Source of the DNA: Bryopsis sp. KO-2023
Taxonomy: Eukaryota; Chlorophyta; Ulvophyceae; Bryopsidales; Bryopsidaceae
Direction: 5' to 3'
DNA: 64,000 bases
Assembly: GCA_030272585.1 (NCBI GenBank)
Contig: BSYQ01000003.1
Location: 7,812,001 to 7,876,000, forward strand
This document shows positions 19,385 through 29,824 of the stretch, piece after piece. A program made the position numbers and the translations under genes. Every line of letters begins with the position of its first letter. Positions within the stretch are counted from its first letter, which is position 1. The notes beneath the pieces were generated by a model, which worked only from the letters and a program-made list of their open reading frames with translations, was not told the DNA's origin and searched no databases.

Positions 19385-22300
19385 CGACGCAAACGTCGTA
19401 AGCGAAACAGAGTTCGTAGGCGGCGTAGGAAGCATAGATCAAAAGTAGGTGCCTCGAAAAAGGTTAAAAGTACTCACAGCGGAAAACCTGAGGAGCGGAC
19501 TAGTACACCGCGTGAAGAGAGAACAGAGACACTCTCCACATCTACCCAATCGGCACATGACAACTGCGATTGGAAAAATGAACAGAAGGAAAGCACACCG
19601 GATGAGATGGACGCGCCTCATGCGTCATCTGCATCTCTTCCCTCTGTTAGTGAATCTGTGGGCTCATTGGAGTCGCAGAGTAGTCTACAGGAGTCCCTGC
19701 CTGCAGACGTAGACGATAGTGGGTCAGAAACAACCCAGCGGTCTACCACAGAGCGAGTTAATGTGTCAGAAGTTCGATCAACTTCATCAACCAAGGGTGA
19801 CACATGCCCTCTGTTAAAAATTCAAGAAGTGCCTGTGAGAGGGTACGAAGTAAAAGCACGGATCAAGACCACGGACCTTTATGCATTCATTGATTGTGGA
19901 AGTACCGCAAACTATATCAATGATAAGGTAGCGCGTGATCTCGGGTTGTCGATTACACCAAGCTCCAAGAGAGCAATGTTGGCAAACGGAGATATTAAAG
20001 AACTGGCTGGCAGCTGTAACAACCTCCGAGTAAAGATAGGAGGGCTGAAGTGCAAAATGAAAGCGGATCTGTTCCCAGACCTTGGTTATGACCTAATATT
20101 GGGCATGCCTTGGTTGCAGAAAGAAAACCCCCGCATAGACTTTCAGCAGAATGAGATTTCAGTTTGCAAAAACAGCCAAGTGTTTCATCTTCCGTTGCGA
20201 CATCCAACCCAAGAGAGTATTGAACCTGAACGAAAAGTACAGTCGATACTGCAAGAGGTGCCAGTGACTGAGTGTTCAGCTAAACGAATGATGCGTCATC
20301 TCAAAACAGAGACAGCATTCATGGTTGTAGTGCAAGAGTCTGAAGAGAAAGCTTTAGGCCAACATGAATTGCCTGACGCAATAGAGCGAACACAGCCATT
20401 CAACACTGAGGATGAGATTGGCAAACTTATTCGTTCAGACACCCCTGCCGAAATTAAAAAAGTGGTAGAAAAACACCGTGGTGTGTTCCCTCGTGATTTA
20501 CCCCCAGGGATCCCTCCGAAGAGAAAAGGTCATGAGTTTAAGATAGACCTGGAGGATCCAACACCTATCCATCGTCCAATATACAAGCTTTCACCAGCAG
20601 AGCTGGATGAAGTGAAAGCACAAGTGGACTACCTTCTGGAACAGAAGAAAATCAAACCATCCGAGTCCCCTTGGGGCGCGCCAATCCTATTTGTACCGAA
20701 AAAGGATGGAGGCTTAAGGATGTGTGTGGATTACAGGTGGATCAATAAGGTGACGGTGAAAAACCGGTATCCTTTACCCCTGCCAGAAGAATTGATGGAT
20801 AGAGTGTTCAAAGCCAAAGTGTTCTCAAAGTTAGATCTGCGATCAGGCTATTGGCAATTTCCAGTAAGGCCATCTGATACAGATAAAACAGCGTTCCGCA
20901 CGAGATACGGTCACTTTGAGTTTTTGGTAGCGCCTTTTGGGCTAACCAATTGCCCAGCGCAATTCCAAACTCTAGTGCAAGACCTACTCGCAGAGTTTTT
21001 AGATGATTTTGTTGTTGTCTTTATCGATGACATACTCATCTTCTCTGAAAACATGGAACAGCATGCCGAACACTTAGAGAAAGTCCTGTCGCGACTAGCA
21101 GAATATCAGCTTTTTGCTAAGGCAAGTAAAAGTGAGCTGGCTGTCGCAACAGTAGACTATCTTGGCTACCGCATTAGCGGAAGTGGGTTAAAACCACAGG
21201 AACAAAAAGTGAAGGCAGTGAAGGAGTGGAAGGAACTACAGAGTGTTAGTGATGTACGTAGTTTCCTTGGAATGGTTTCATACTACAGGAAATTCATTCC
21301 CCAGTTTGCACATGTTGCTGGACCACTCCATGACTTGGTGAAAAAGGACCATCCCTGGAGATGGGGACAGGTTGAGCGTGGCGCATTCAATGAACTGAAA
21401 AAGCGTTTAAGTCAAGCTCCCGTCCTTATTTTTCCAGATGCGTCACTGCCTTACACTGTGATCACTGATGCGTCGAATGAGGCCATCGGTGCCGTGTTAA
21501 CACAGGATCACGGAGAGGGGTTACAGCCAATAGCTTACCTCTCACGTAGATTCAAGCCTGCCGAGCTTAACTATGCACCATACGACAAAGAGTTGTGTGC
21601 AATATGTTACGCGATGGTGCAGTGGAGACATTATCTAGAAGGTTGTGCGGGTGGAGTAACAGTGTTCACTGACCACCAACCTCTGACGCATATTCTGTCG
21701 CAGAGGAACCTTTCTAGAACCCAAGCAAGATGGCTTGAGGCGGGGTACCTGACTTCGATCAACCCCAAGATCTCCTATATCAAAGGCAAGGCTAATGTGT
21801 TAGCAGATGCTCTCTCCCGCAGTGTTCCTAAGCCCGTGGAAACTGCGATGAACATTTCCACTTGGCAAGTGCATCAAGCAAGCCAAGACGAGTGGAAACA
21901 AGCCCTCCAAGCTGATAACTCCTTGGTGAAGATATTGCGGAAGCTTGAGAGTGGCGAGGAAGTTGAGGGATATTTCCTCAGAGAGGGAATACTCTGGACG
22001 GTCCCAAAGAGAGGATTAGTCGAGAAAGTGGTGGTTCCTAAAGGCCAGCGCAATAAGATCATGAAGGAGTGCCATGAGACACCTTCAGCAGGCCATACAG
22101 GACCAGCGCGAACAGGAGAAATCCTCGCGCGGCGATATTGGTGGAAGGGGTGGATGAATGAGTTGAAGGCATTTGTGCGCGAATGCCCTGTGTGCCAACA
22201 AATAAAGGCTGACACACAGAAGCCTATGGGCTTACTTCAACCCCTGCCAATACCTGAGCGGAAGTGGGAGCAGATTACCACTGACTTGGTGACAGATCTA

Positions 22301-23347
22301 CCAGCATCCAATGGGTTTAGTGCTGTAGCTGTCTTTGTCGATAGACTTACCAAGTTTGTGCATTTCGCCCCATGTACTAAAGAGATTACCGCTGCAGGAT
22401 ACGCCCAACTTTTTATCGAACATGTTTACCGCAACCATGGCCTACCTAAAGTGATTGTGTCTGATAGAGACCCTCGCTTTACCAGCAAGTTCTGGCAGAC
22501 GCTTTTTAAAGCTCTGGGTACAGAGATTCGTATGAGTACAGCTTACCACCCTCAGACGGATGGGCAGAGTGAGGTTACCATACGTACTCTGGAAAATTTT
22601 CTAAGGCCATATGCTGAGAGGTATCCCCATAAGTGGGTTGAGTATTTACCTACAGCAGAGTTTGCAGCAAACAATGCGGTGAATGCGAGTACAGGGTTCG
22701 CACCTGCATATTTGATGTATGGGTACCATCCAGAAACACCAAACATTGGTGGGACGGCAACGCAATTTCAAGTGGAAGCAGTTAAGACTATGGTAGCACG
22801 GATGGCACAGGACTTAGATACCGCAAAAGCATATTACTCTAGAGCACAACATAGAATGTGTGTGAGTGCAAACAAGAAGAGGAAAGATATTGCTTTTGAG
22901 AAAGGGGATAAAGTCCTGATAAAAAGCCGTTTTATTCCGTTGGCTGCTTTGAACAAAGTGAGTCCCAAACTGCGCCGTCGATTTGTGGGTCCCTTTGAAA
23001 TTGTGGAGAAAATATCAAAGGTGGCTTACAGAGTTCAACTTCCGGAAACATGGCTCATTCACCCAGTGTTTCATGTTTCTAAGTTCAAGCGTTATCACGC
23101 CTCGAGTGATAACAGCAGGCAGATACAACCTCCAGAAGGAGAGTTGATTGGTAGCGAAGTAGAGTATGAGGTCGAAAATATCCTAAGGGCTAGAGGTAAA
23201 CGCAATCGTGAATACCTAGTGCTGTGGAAAGGATACGATCTACTTGACGCTACTTGGGAACCTGAAGCTAATCTGGTTAACGCACCAGATATACTTCGCG
23301 CATTTAAAGAGAAAGAAAGAAAAGAGTTGCAGAAAGGAAGAGAATAG
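19337..23347 (+). CDS. Element A Pol polyprotein, unit 2
   Basis: Identical in deduced sequence to unit 1 Pol from the ATG at 19607 onward, with protease FIDCGST, RT FIDD, RNase H TDAS, integrase His-His-Cys-Cys and Asp-Asp-Glu, and the C-terminal chromodomain. The frame is open back to the frameshift site. No disabling change is visible. Confidence 0.92.
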   Translation, partial: NVKLTARQETASSEPGRRKRRKRNRVRRRRRKHRSKVGASKKVKSTHSGKPEERTSTPREERTETLSTSTQSAHDNCDWKNEQKESTPDEMDAPHASSASLPSVSESVGSLESQSSLQESLPADVDDSGSETTQRSTTERVNVSEVRSTSSTKGDTCPLLKIQEVPVRGYEVKARIKTTDLYAFIDCGSTANYINDKVARDLGLSITPSSKRAMLANGDIKELAGSCNNLRVKIGGLKCKMKADLFPDLGYDLILGMPWLQKENPRIDFQQNEISVCKNSQVFHLPLRHPTQESIEPERKVQSILQEVPVTECSAKRMMRHLKTETAFMVVVQESEEKALGQHELPDAIERTQPFNTEDEIGKLIRSDTPAEIKKVVEKHRGVFPRDLPPGIPPKRKGHEFKIDLEDPTPIHRPIYKLSPAELDEVKAQVDYLLEQKKIKPSESPWGAPILFVPKKDGGLRMCVDYRWINKVTVKNRYPLPLPEELMDRVFKAKVFSKLDLRSGYWQFPVRPSDTDKTAFRTRYGHFEFLVAPFGLTNCPAQFQTLVQDLLAEFLDDFVVVFIDDILIFSENMEQHAEHLEKVLSRLAEYQLFAKASKSELAVATVDYLGYRISGSGLKPQEQKVKAVKEWKELQSVSDVRSFLGMVSYYRKFIPQFAHVAGPLHDLVKKDHPWRWGQVERGAFNELKKRLSQAPVLIFPDASLPYTVITDASNEAIGAVLTQDHGEGLQPIAYLSRRFKPAELNYAPYDKELCAICYAMVQWRHYLEGCAGGVTVFTDHQPLTHILSQRNLSRTQARWLEAGYLTSINPKISYIKGKANVLADALSRSVPKPVETAMNISTWQVHQASQDEWKQALQADNSLVKILRKLESGEEVEGYFLREGILWTVPKRGLVEKVVVPKGQRNKIMKECHETPSAGHTGPARTGEILARRYWWKGWMNELKAFVRECPVCQQIKADTQKPMGLLQPLPIPERKWEQITTDLVTDLPASNGFSAVAVFVDRLTKFVHFAPCTKEITAAGYAQLFIEHVYRNHGLPKVIVSDRDPRFTSKFWQTLFKALGTEIRMSTAYHPQTDGQSEVTIRTLENFLRPYAERYPHKWVEYLPTAEFAANNAVNASTGFAPAYLMYGYHPETPNIGGTATQFQVEAVKTMVARMAQDLDTAKAYYSRAQHRMCVSANKKRKDIAFEKGDKVLIKSRFIPLAALNKVSPKLRRRFVGPFEIVEKISKVAYRVQLPETWLIHPVFHVSKFKRYHASSDNSRQIQPPEGELIGSEVEYEVENILRARGKRNREYLVLWKGYDLLDATWEPEANLVNAPDILRAFKEKERKELQKGRE

Positions 23348-23796
23348 GGAAGCAGAGTGTTTGATGGCTAAGGTGGAACTCCTTATAGCAAGGGGGCGCG
23401 AAAAAGGATACCTTAGAAAAACTCTGTCGACTTCCAAACCAACTCTTTAACTTTAATGCGTTAGGTGCCTAAGTTATTTGGCTGGCGCAGTAAGTGTAGC
23501 TTCAGTAGTACTTTAGAAACCGGGCAAACGATGTCACATTCGAGATAGTGTGGTTGTTCCGAGAAAACCCCTATCAAGTGACGTGTTGAGGTGGTCTTGA
23601 CGAGACTCCAACCGAGCGAAACGTTGGTGTCTCACCCCAATAACCCAACGAGGAAAGTGTACGAGTCACCCAGCCTTATAAGCGCAGCCCTCGAACCATT
23701 TTGCCCTAGTGTTTGTGTGAACGGAGCGAGCTCCTGAGTGAAAAACAGTCTAAAGACGCACAAACCGTTGTTATTTCTTTCTTTCCGACAAACATA
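23348..23796 (+). promoter_or_regulatory. Pol-ORF3 spacer with candidate internal promoter, unit 2
   Basis: Copy of the 449-bp spacer of unit 1, including the CTTATAAG word at 23675-23682. No other coding potential is visible. Confidence 0.35.
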
Positions 23797-25611
23797 ATGG
23801 CTGCCGACACACCCGCCGCAATTATTGCGAGGTTGGAAGCGGAGGTAGCTCAAAAAGAAGAGGAGCTGCAGCACTTTACGTCGACCGCAGAGGAAGTGCT
23901 GCAGAACAATGAGGCCTTAACCCGGCAGCTCTCAGAGTTGAGTGACCGGACGAAAGCAGCTGAGGCTGCGAAGGAGGCAGCGGAAAAAGCCAAGGAAAAG
24001 GCGGAGGCGGAAAAGAAAGAAGCGGAGGACAAGACCAAGGTCTTGGAAGAAAAATTGGAAGCCATGAAGCTGAAAAAGCAAAGGTTCCAATCTCACATGA
24101 TGGCTAACCATCGTGAGAATGACCTCCGTAAACAAGCTCTCGGGGGAATGGTGGATCGATTTACCGCGGTAGAGGAAACGCTGCAGCGAGCTGTAGCAAC
24201 CGCGTGGAGTGCAGCAGCCAACAACCTTAAGAAGGAATTGGCAGAACAAGAGCTGCAGATCGATTTGCTGGGAGAGTCCCTCAGAGACGGCTCTGAAAAA
24301 CTTCAAGTGCAGAGCGAAACAACGGACAAGATGCTGCGTTTGAACCCGGCGGTACCAGCACCACGGGTACGCGAAGAACTGGATCGCCAAGTCCAAGTTC
24401 TGTTGTCAAACGCAACACTTGATCTGGAACCGTCCAAGGACGATGATGCGGGAGGCTCAAGCAAGGGCAAGGGGAAAGGGAAAAACAAACGCCCAAGCTC
24501 GCCGTGTAGGGATGAAGATCCACACGGAAAGAGAAGGCGAGAGGACGGTGACGATGAAGGTGGTGAGCCACCGAGGGATCGTATGCCTGGAGATGCAGCA
24601 AGAGCCAACTTGTTACTCAAGTTAAAGGCTGCCGCATTAAAGACTCCAGCACCCTCACAACCAGCGCCAACAGTTCAGACTCCCGGAGATGAGGCTACCG
24701 CAATAGCACCGGGGGAGGACTTATTCGACATGAGAGAGGAGGAGCTTTTGGACTTGGATTTTAACGAAGAAATTGACTTCGGCAGTCCACCTCCTAGGCT
24801 CGAAGGTCCTAGTTCTGAACTGGAGGACGGGGAAATAAGGAATGATGAAGGGCCAAGCCAGGTGACAGAGGTTCAGCGTGCGGTCCATCCACCGTTGGAG
24901 TTAGCTCCAACAGAAGCAGCACTTCGGGCTTTCCGAGAAAAGGTTAAGCTCAGAAGACTAAGGGCGGCTGCTCAGGACAAAGTGGATGCTGCACCCAGCG
25001 AAGTGAACCTGTCACGGGAGGATATCGAGGAGGCTTGCAACCCCATCACTGCGTCAGAGAAATGGCCGAAGGTCCAATATACTAACCCCAGGGACCGAGC
25101 CTTGCAAAATTACCGCGGCAACCGGCACTTTCACGAGTTGCCCATGTGCATTTGGTGCGGGAGAAGCCCAATGCAAGCAAGTGCTCAGCGGCTGACGCAG
25201 AAGAAGTATTCCGTCCTTCCTTGTGGGTATCACCTCGTGTGTGATGCTCATTGGTTGGCATACTCGATGCTGGGGCGCATCGTCACGGCGGTCCAAAAAG
25301 TCGCGGAAGTGGACAACAAGTCCATCGCCACCGTCTCCCCATTCTCTCTACCTGCCCATATGTTGAAGCTGACACGCTCGACGTTCGAAGAAATCCCTCC
25401 GTTCCCGGCTGAGCACGAGAAGTTGCCACACTGCAACATGTGTGTGAAGCGGCAGCTCAAGGTGTCCGGCATCACAAGGGATCTGCCATTCCTTAAGTCC
25501 AAGAGGGTGGCTGCCGCATTTGATCCCTGTGTCCGGTATCGTGCAGTGCAGCAAGCGCATGCGCAGGAGCAGCGTGCTATTCAGCAAGCGCAAGCGCCGG
25601 AACAGCGTTAA
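23797..25611 (+). CDS. Element A third ORF, unit 2: coiled-coil/RING-like protein (604 aa)
   Basis: The deduced protein is identical to the unit 1 product, with the coiled-coil start and the CIWC/CGYH/CDAH/CNMC series intact. Conservation of the complete frame in every A copy in the window argues that it is a real gene of the element rather than a chance ORF. Confidence 0.85.
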   Translation: MAADTPAAIIARLEAEVAQKEEELQHFTSTAEEVLQNNEALTRQLSELSDRTKAAEAAKEAAEKAKEKAEAEKKEAEDKTKVLEEKLEAMKLKKQRFQSHMMANHRENDLRKQALGGMVDRFTAVEETLQRAVATAWSAAANNLKKELAEQELQIDLLGESLRDGSEKLQVQSETTDKMLRLNPAVPAPRVREELDRQVQVLLSNATLDLEPSKDDDAGGSSKGKGKGKNKRPSSPCRDEDPHGKRRREDGDDEGGEPPRDRMPGDAARANLLLKLKAAALKTPAPSQPAPTVQTPGDEATAIAPGEDLFDMREEELLDLDFNEEIDFGSPPPRLEGPSSELEDGEIRNDEGPSQVTEVQRAVHPPLELAPTEAALRAFREKVKLRRLRAAAQDKVDAAPSEVNLSREDIEEACNPITASEKWPKVQYTNPRDRALQNYRGNRHFHELPMCIWCGRSPMQASAQRLTQKKYSVLPCGYHLVCDAHWLAYSMLGRIVTAVQKVAEVDNKSIATVSPFSLPAHMLKLTRSTFEEIPPFPAEHEKLPHCNMCVKRQLKVSGITRDLPFLKSKRVAAAFDPCVRYRAVQQAHAQEQRAIQQAQAPEQR

Positions 25612-25806
25612 GGAGGAGGGAAAAGGAGTTATCGTCGACCAAGTGTGTGCGTGCAGCAGCTGTCAGAGACGTCAGAGCAAGAGACAGGTCCAAGACAGTT
25701 GGGTGTGGGTATGGGAGTGGGTGAGTTTTGTGTTTGTGTTTTTGTGTTTTTGTTTTTCTTTGTGTTTTGGTGTGCGTGGGCGCCCACTTTTTGCGGGGGG
25801 GGCGTA

Positions 25807-26226
25807 TGTTAGTCTTTTAGCGCTATACGAGGTAGTTTGGGATAGAGCCGAGGGTGGCTGACGCATGCGGGTTCGCGAGTAAGACAGATTAGACCCAGAG
25901 TTCGGGGCATGCGTCAGCGTACTACACTTAGGGGTACTTAAGAGGCCCACTCGTTGTTTTGACATTCACTTTATCTTGTAAGAACTCGGGATTCGTGGGA
26001 TTGGTGTGTTCCCGCTTGTGTGTGTGTTTGTGTGTGTGTGTGTTAAGTGTTTGCCTGACGCAATCACTTCCCAACCCAAGTGCTCTAGTAGCGTTCACAA
26101 CCGCGCTAGCTAGAGAGTTGTCTAAACCAACAAACCCCACAAGTATACTTGCGTTAGCCAGCAAGTTATCACGAATCCAATCAACACATCCGACCACTAT
26201 TGCGTCACCCACAAGCTTCACTATCA
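25807..26226 (+). repeat. Element A LTR, copy 3 (3' LTR of array)
   Basis: 420 bp, ending CTATCA directly before target duplication aggag (26227-26231). It differs from copies 1 and 2 by at least one base, T at 26189 in place of G, so the insertion is young. Confidence 0.93.
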
Positions 26227-26231
26227 AGGAG

Positions 26232-28799
26232 CCGGACCAACCGAAGACTGCTTTCAAAACCCCATTCGGTCTGTTTGAATATAAAGTGCTTCCAATGGGC
26301 TTGACGAATGCACCTGCAATATTCCAGACTTGGATGAATCGGGTATTCTCGGGTATGATTGGGAAGTCGGTCCTAATATACCTCGATGACATACTTGTAT
26401 TCAGCAAAACTCCGGAGGAACATGTGCAACATTTGCGAGCCGTGATGAAACGCTTGCGTGAGCACAAAATGCTCTTGAAGAGATCAAAATGTGATTTCTT
26501 TAAGAAAGAGCTTCACTATCTTGGATTTGTTATAAATCAAGATGGTATTTCCGCTGATAAGAGGAAAACAGAGAAAGTAGTAGAGTGGCCAGTCCCAAAG
26601 AACGTTGCGGAATTGCGTTCATTTTTAGGGCTCTCTAACTATTTCCGGAGATTTGTGCAAGGTTACAGCAAGCTTGTAGCCCCACTCACAAATTTACTTA
26701 GGAAGGGTAAAGAGTGGAGTTGGACCGAGGATTGTCAAAGAGGATTTGATGGTGTTAAAGAGAATTTAACACATGCACCTTGTTTGGCAATGCCTAACTT
26801 CGAAAAAGATTTTGAAGTTGTCGCGGATGCTTCGGATTACGCGATCGGTGCAATCTTGTTGCAAGAGGGACATCCGATAGCTTTTGAAAGTCGAAAGTTA
26901 TCAGGAGCCCAACTTAATTGGAGCATAGGGGACAAGGAAATGTTCGCTGTAGTACATGCTCTTAAGTTGTGGCGATGCTACTTGGACGTGCGTGTGTTTA
27001 AGGTGGTGTGTGATCACCAGCCTAACACATACTTCCATTCCCAGGAAACTCTCTCTCGAAGGTCGGCACGTTGGCTCGAAGTCCTCCAGGGGTTCCGGTT
27101 CGAGTGGGAATACAGGCCGGGTCGGACGAACGTGGCAGACCCCTTGTCACGATATCCGTCGTATTCTCAGCAGATCGGAATACTCTCGGAGCTGGGAGGT
27201 GGCCAGAAACGACCAACTTGGAAAGGGGATCCGTCCTCGCCCCGGACCGGTACGTCGATGCTTGGGGAAAGATTGACTGAGGGGATCACTAGGGATGAGT
27301 GGTTTGAAACCGAAGATGTCGCCGCTTCAGGTTGTCAAAAGCACTCAGGCCTGTGGTGGAATGGTGCACGAGTAGTAGTACCAAATTGGGATAATCTTAG
27401 AGAAGATATCCTACATGATAGCCATGCAAGTGTATATGCAGGACATTTTGGGATCCGCAAGACCCAAAGAACAGTCTTAAAATACTTTTGGTGGCCTGGC
27501 GTAGAGGGAGATATCGCAAACTTTGTAAAGGGATGCGATGCATGTCAAAGGAACAAATACCGTCGCGGCAAGGTGCCTGGTCCTTTGCAACCTTTACGTA
27601 TACCTGATGGTCGATGGGAATCAGTTTCAATGGATTTGATTACTGATTTGCCTAAATCAGGAGCAGAAGCATTTGATGCCATCTTAGTTTTTGTGGATCG
27701 ACTCACAAAGATGGTGCGATGCGTACCAACGCACACTACGTGTGATGCGGTACAAACGGCGAAACTCTTCGTTACTGAGGTCTTCCGTTTGCACGGTCTT
27801 CCTAAGCACCTCGTAAGCGATAGAGATCCTAGGTGGACTTCAAAGTTCTTTAGAGAGCTTTGTAAGACCTTAGGGGTCACTCAAGCATTGTCGACAGCTT
27901 TTCATCCACAGAGTGATGGACAGACTGAAGCAATGAATAGGATCCTCGAAGATACCTTACGGCATTTCGTAGGACCTCGTCAAAGAGATTGGAGTGACTT
28001 GTTGCCAGTGGTAGAGTTTGCATTGAACAACTCTAAGTCGATGGCTACTGGTGAAACACCGTTCTTCTTGAACTACGGTAGAGATCCGTGGACACCATTA
28101 ACGGTACAACTTCCATCCAAGACATCGAATGTCATGGGTCCTGGAGGTCTAAGTAGACAAAGGACACAAATTGGAGTACCGGCGGTGAAGAAGATGACTG
28201 AAGACATTCGTGAGGCGATTGTCAAAGCAAAGCGGTGTTTAGAAAGTGCTCAGCAAAGGATGAAGACTTATGCCGATGTGCGTAGGTGTCCAGTTGATGT
28301 TCAAGTAGGCGATATGGTCTTGCTGGATGCACGACATATCAAATTGAAACACCCTGGATCAAGGAAGTTATTGCCACGTTGGTTGGGTCCTTTTCGTGTT
28401 TTGGAAGGTGTCCAAAAACGAAAACCGATGGCAGAACAGGTCGCGTTCCGATTGGAATTGCCTAATTCGCTTCCTATTCATCCAGTCTTTCATGCTTCTT
28501 TACTTAAGAGGTATTGGTCGCATGGAAAGACACAACCTCCTCCGCCACCTGTGGATATACAGGAAGAACTAGAGTATGAGGTAGAAGACCTCCTCGACTA
28601 CCGTGAAGTAAAGGTCGGTCGACGAGTAGTTCCGCAGTACTTGGTAAAGTGGACGGGATACTCACATGAGCACAACTCTTGGGAGCCTGAAGCGAATTTG
28701 GAGAACGCTCGGGAGCTGGTAGAGCAGTACCAGAAGAGAAAGAAATCAACGTTGATTCCCCCTATTCCGGTACGTCGAAGTAGGCGACTTCGTTCGTGA
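26232..28799 (+). CDS. Element B1 Gag-Pol polyprotein, last 855 codons (RT to chromodomain)
   Basis: Continues the frame broken at 6482, after one copy of the duplicated aggag. It contains the rest of RT with active site YLDDILVFS (near residue 969 of the joined protein), RNase H with ADASDYAIGAILLQ, and integrase with a His-His-Cys-Cys finger (HFGIRKTQRTV...CDACQ near 1324). Catalytic residues lie in [17 protein letters not shown] and GQTEAMNRI. A chromodomain (LVKWTGYSHEHNSWEPEANL) follows near 1699-1745, then a basic tail. The sequence upstream in this frame is only LTR read-through. On its own this fragment has no start codon of its own and is presumably silent. Confidence 0.9.
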   Translation, partial: PDQPKTAFKTPFGLFEYKVLPMGLTNAPAIFQTWMNRVFSGMIGKSVLIYLDDILVFSKTPEEHVQHLRAVMKRLREHKMLLKRSKCDFFKKELHYLGFVINQDGISADKRKTEKVVEWPVPKNVAELRSFLGLSNYFRRFVQGYSKLVAPLTNLLRKGKEWSWTEDCQRGFDGVKENLTHAPCLAMPNFEKDFEVVADASDYAIGAILLQEGHPIAFESRKLSGAQLNWSIGDKEMFAVVHALKLWRCYLDVRVFKVVCDHQPNTYFHSQETLSRRSARWLEVLQGFRFEWEYRPGRTNVADPLSRYPSYSQQIGILSELGGGQKRPTWKGDPSSPRTGTSMLGERLTEGITRDEWFETEDVAASGCQKHSGLWWNGARVVVPNWDNLREDILHDSHASVYAGHFGIRKTQRTVLKYFWWPGVEGDIANFVKGCDACQRNKYRRGKVPGPLQPLRIPDGRWESVSMDLITDLPKSGAEAFDAILVFVDRLTKMVRCVPTHTTCDAVQTAKLFVTEVFRLHGLPKHLVSDRDPRWTSKFFRELCKTLGVTQALSTAFHPQSDGQTEAMNRILEDTLRHFVGPRQRDWSDLLPVVEFALNNSKSMATGETPFFLNYGRDPWTPLTVQLPSKTSNVMGPGGLSRQRTQIGVPAVKKMTEDIREAIVKAKRCLESAQQRMKTYADVRRCPVDVQVGDMVLLDARHIKLKHPGSRKLLPRWLGPFRVLEGVQKRKPMAEQVAFRLELPNSLPIHPVFHASLLKRYWSHGKTQPPPPPVDIQEELEYEVEDLLDYREVKVGRRVVPQYLVKWTGYSHEHNSWEPEANLENARELVEQYQKRKKSTLIPPIPVRRSRRLRS

Positions 28800-29208
28800 C
28801 TTGTGTGGGGTAATGTTTCTTCATAATCGAGTGTCGATATGAAAAGAGTTCCAGATCTTGTGAACGAGATCAAGTTCTTGCTAAGTGAGGACATGTTTAT
28901 GAACATATCTCATTTTCAATGAACTAGTGAACTAAGTTGAATTTCTCGCTATATTCTATTTTGAACTCGAGTTGGGATCCATTCAAAATGAGAATATAAA
29001 TGGAAGTAGATGAAGTTGCGAGACTTCAGTTGCTGTACATTGGTTCGCCACCAGTGTAAAGAAGTGTATGGTCTTGGTAGATCCGAGAAGCACTCCGTGT
29101 ATGAGAAGGACTCGGATGACCTATATCAGAGTAGGAGCTTATTCTGACGAATACACTTATGATAACATCTCCAAGTTATCGAAACACTTTATATAGTTGA
29201 ATGATAAG
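28800..29208 (+). other. Element B1 3' untranslated region, first part
   Basis: No ORF of note. The same sequence follows B3 Pol (57096-57505) and, inverted, precedes B2 (about 40375-40781), so it is a genuine part of B. It is interrupted after ataag (29204-29208) by the minus-strand A copy and resumes at 39783. Confidence 0.75.
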
Positions 29209-29629
29209 TGATAGTGAAGCTTGTGGGTGACGCAATAGTGGTCGGCTGTGTTGATTGGATTCGTGATAACTTGCTGGCTAACGCAAGTATACTTGTGGGG
29301 TTTGTTGGTTTAGACAACTCTCTAGCTAGCGCGGTTGTGAACGCTACTAGAGCACTTGGGTTGGGAAGTGATTGCGTCAGGCAAACACTTAACACACACA
29401 CACACAAACACACACACAAGCGGGAACACACCAATCCCACGAATCCCGAGTTCTTACAAAGTAACTATGAGTGTCAAAACAACGAGTGGGCCTCTTAAGT
29501 ACCCCTAAGTGTAGTACGCTGACGCATGCCCCAAACTCTGGGTCTAATCTGTCTTACTCGCGAACCCGCATGCGTCAGCCACCCTCGGCTCTATCCCAAA
29601 CTACCTCGTATAGCGCTAAAAGACTAACA
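29209..29629 (-). repeat. 3' LTR of minus-strand element A
   Basis: 421 bp. It matches the 5' LTR of the same copy except for scattered changes concentrated at 29459-29477, where several bases and one indel differ. Other A LTRs agree with the 5' version there. Confidence 0.88.
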
Positions 29630-29824
29630 TACGCCCCCCCCGCAAAAAGTGGGCGCCCACGCACACCAAAACACAAAGAAAAACAAAAACACAAAAACAC
29701 AAACACAAAACTCACCCACTCCCAGACCCACACCCAACTGTCTTGGACCTGTCTCTTGCTCTGACGTCTCTGACAGCTGCTGCACGCACACACTTGGTCG
29801 ACGATAACTCCTTTTCCCTCCTCC

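Larger units (their letters stand above)
6483..26226 (+). mobile_element. Element A: tandem LTR retrotransposon array (LTR-internal-LTR-internal-LTR)
   Basis: Three 420-bp LTRs (6483-6902, 16145-16564, 25807-26226) separate two 9242-bp internal regions, an exact period of 9662 bp. LTRs begin TGTTAG and end CTATCA. The whole array is flanked by a 5-bp target duplication aggag (6478-6482 and 26227-26231) in the RT region of B1. Each internal region carries gag, pol and a third ORF; the deduced proteins of the two units are identical. Classified as Ty3/Gypsy chromovirus by RT-RNase H-integrase order and a C-terminal chromodomain. Confidence 0.93.

Noticed and set aside
25959-26226. N-terminal extension of the B1 Pol fragment reading through the A LTR
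   Set aside because: It is translated LTR sequence joined by insertion; the real B1 frame resumes at 26232.
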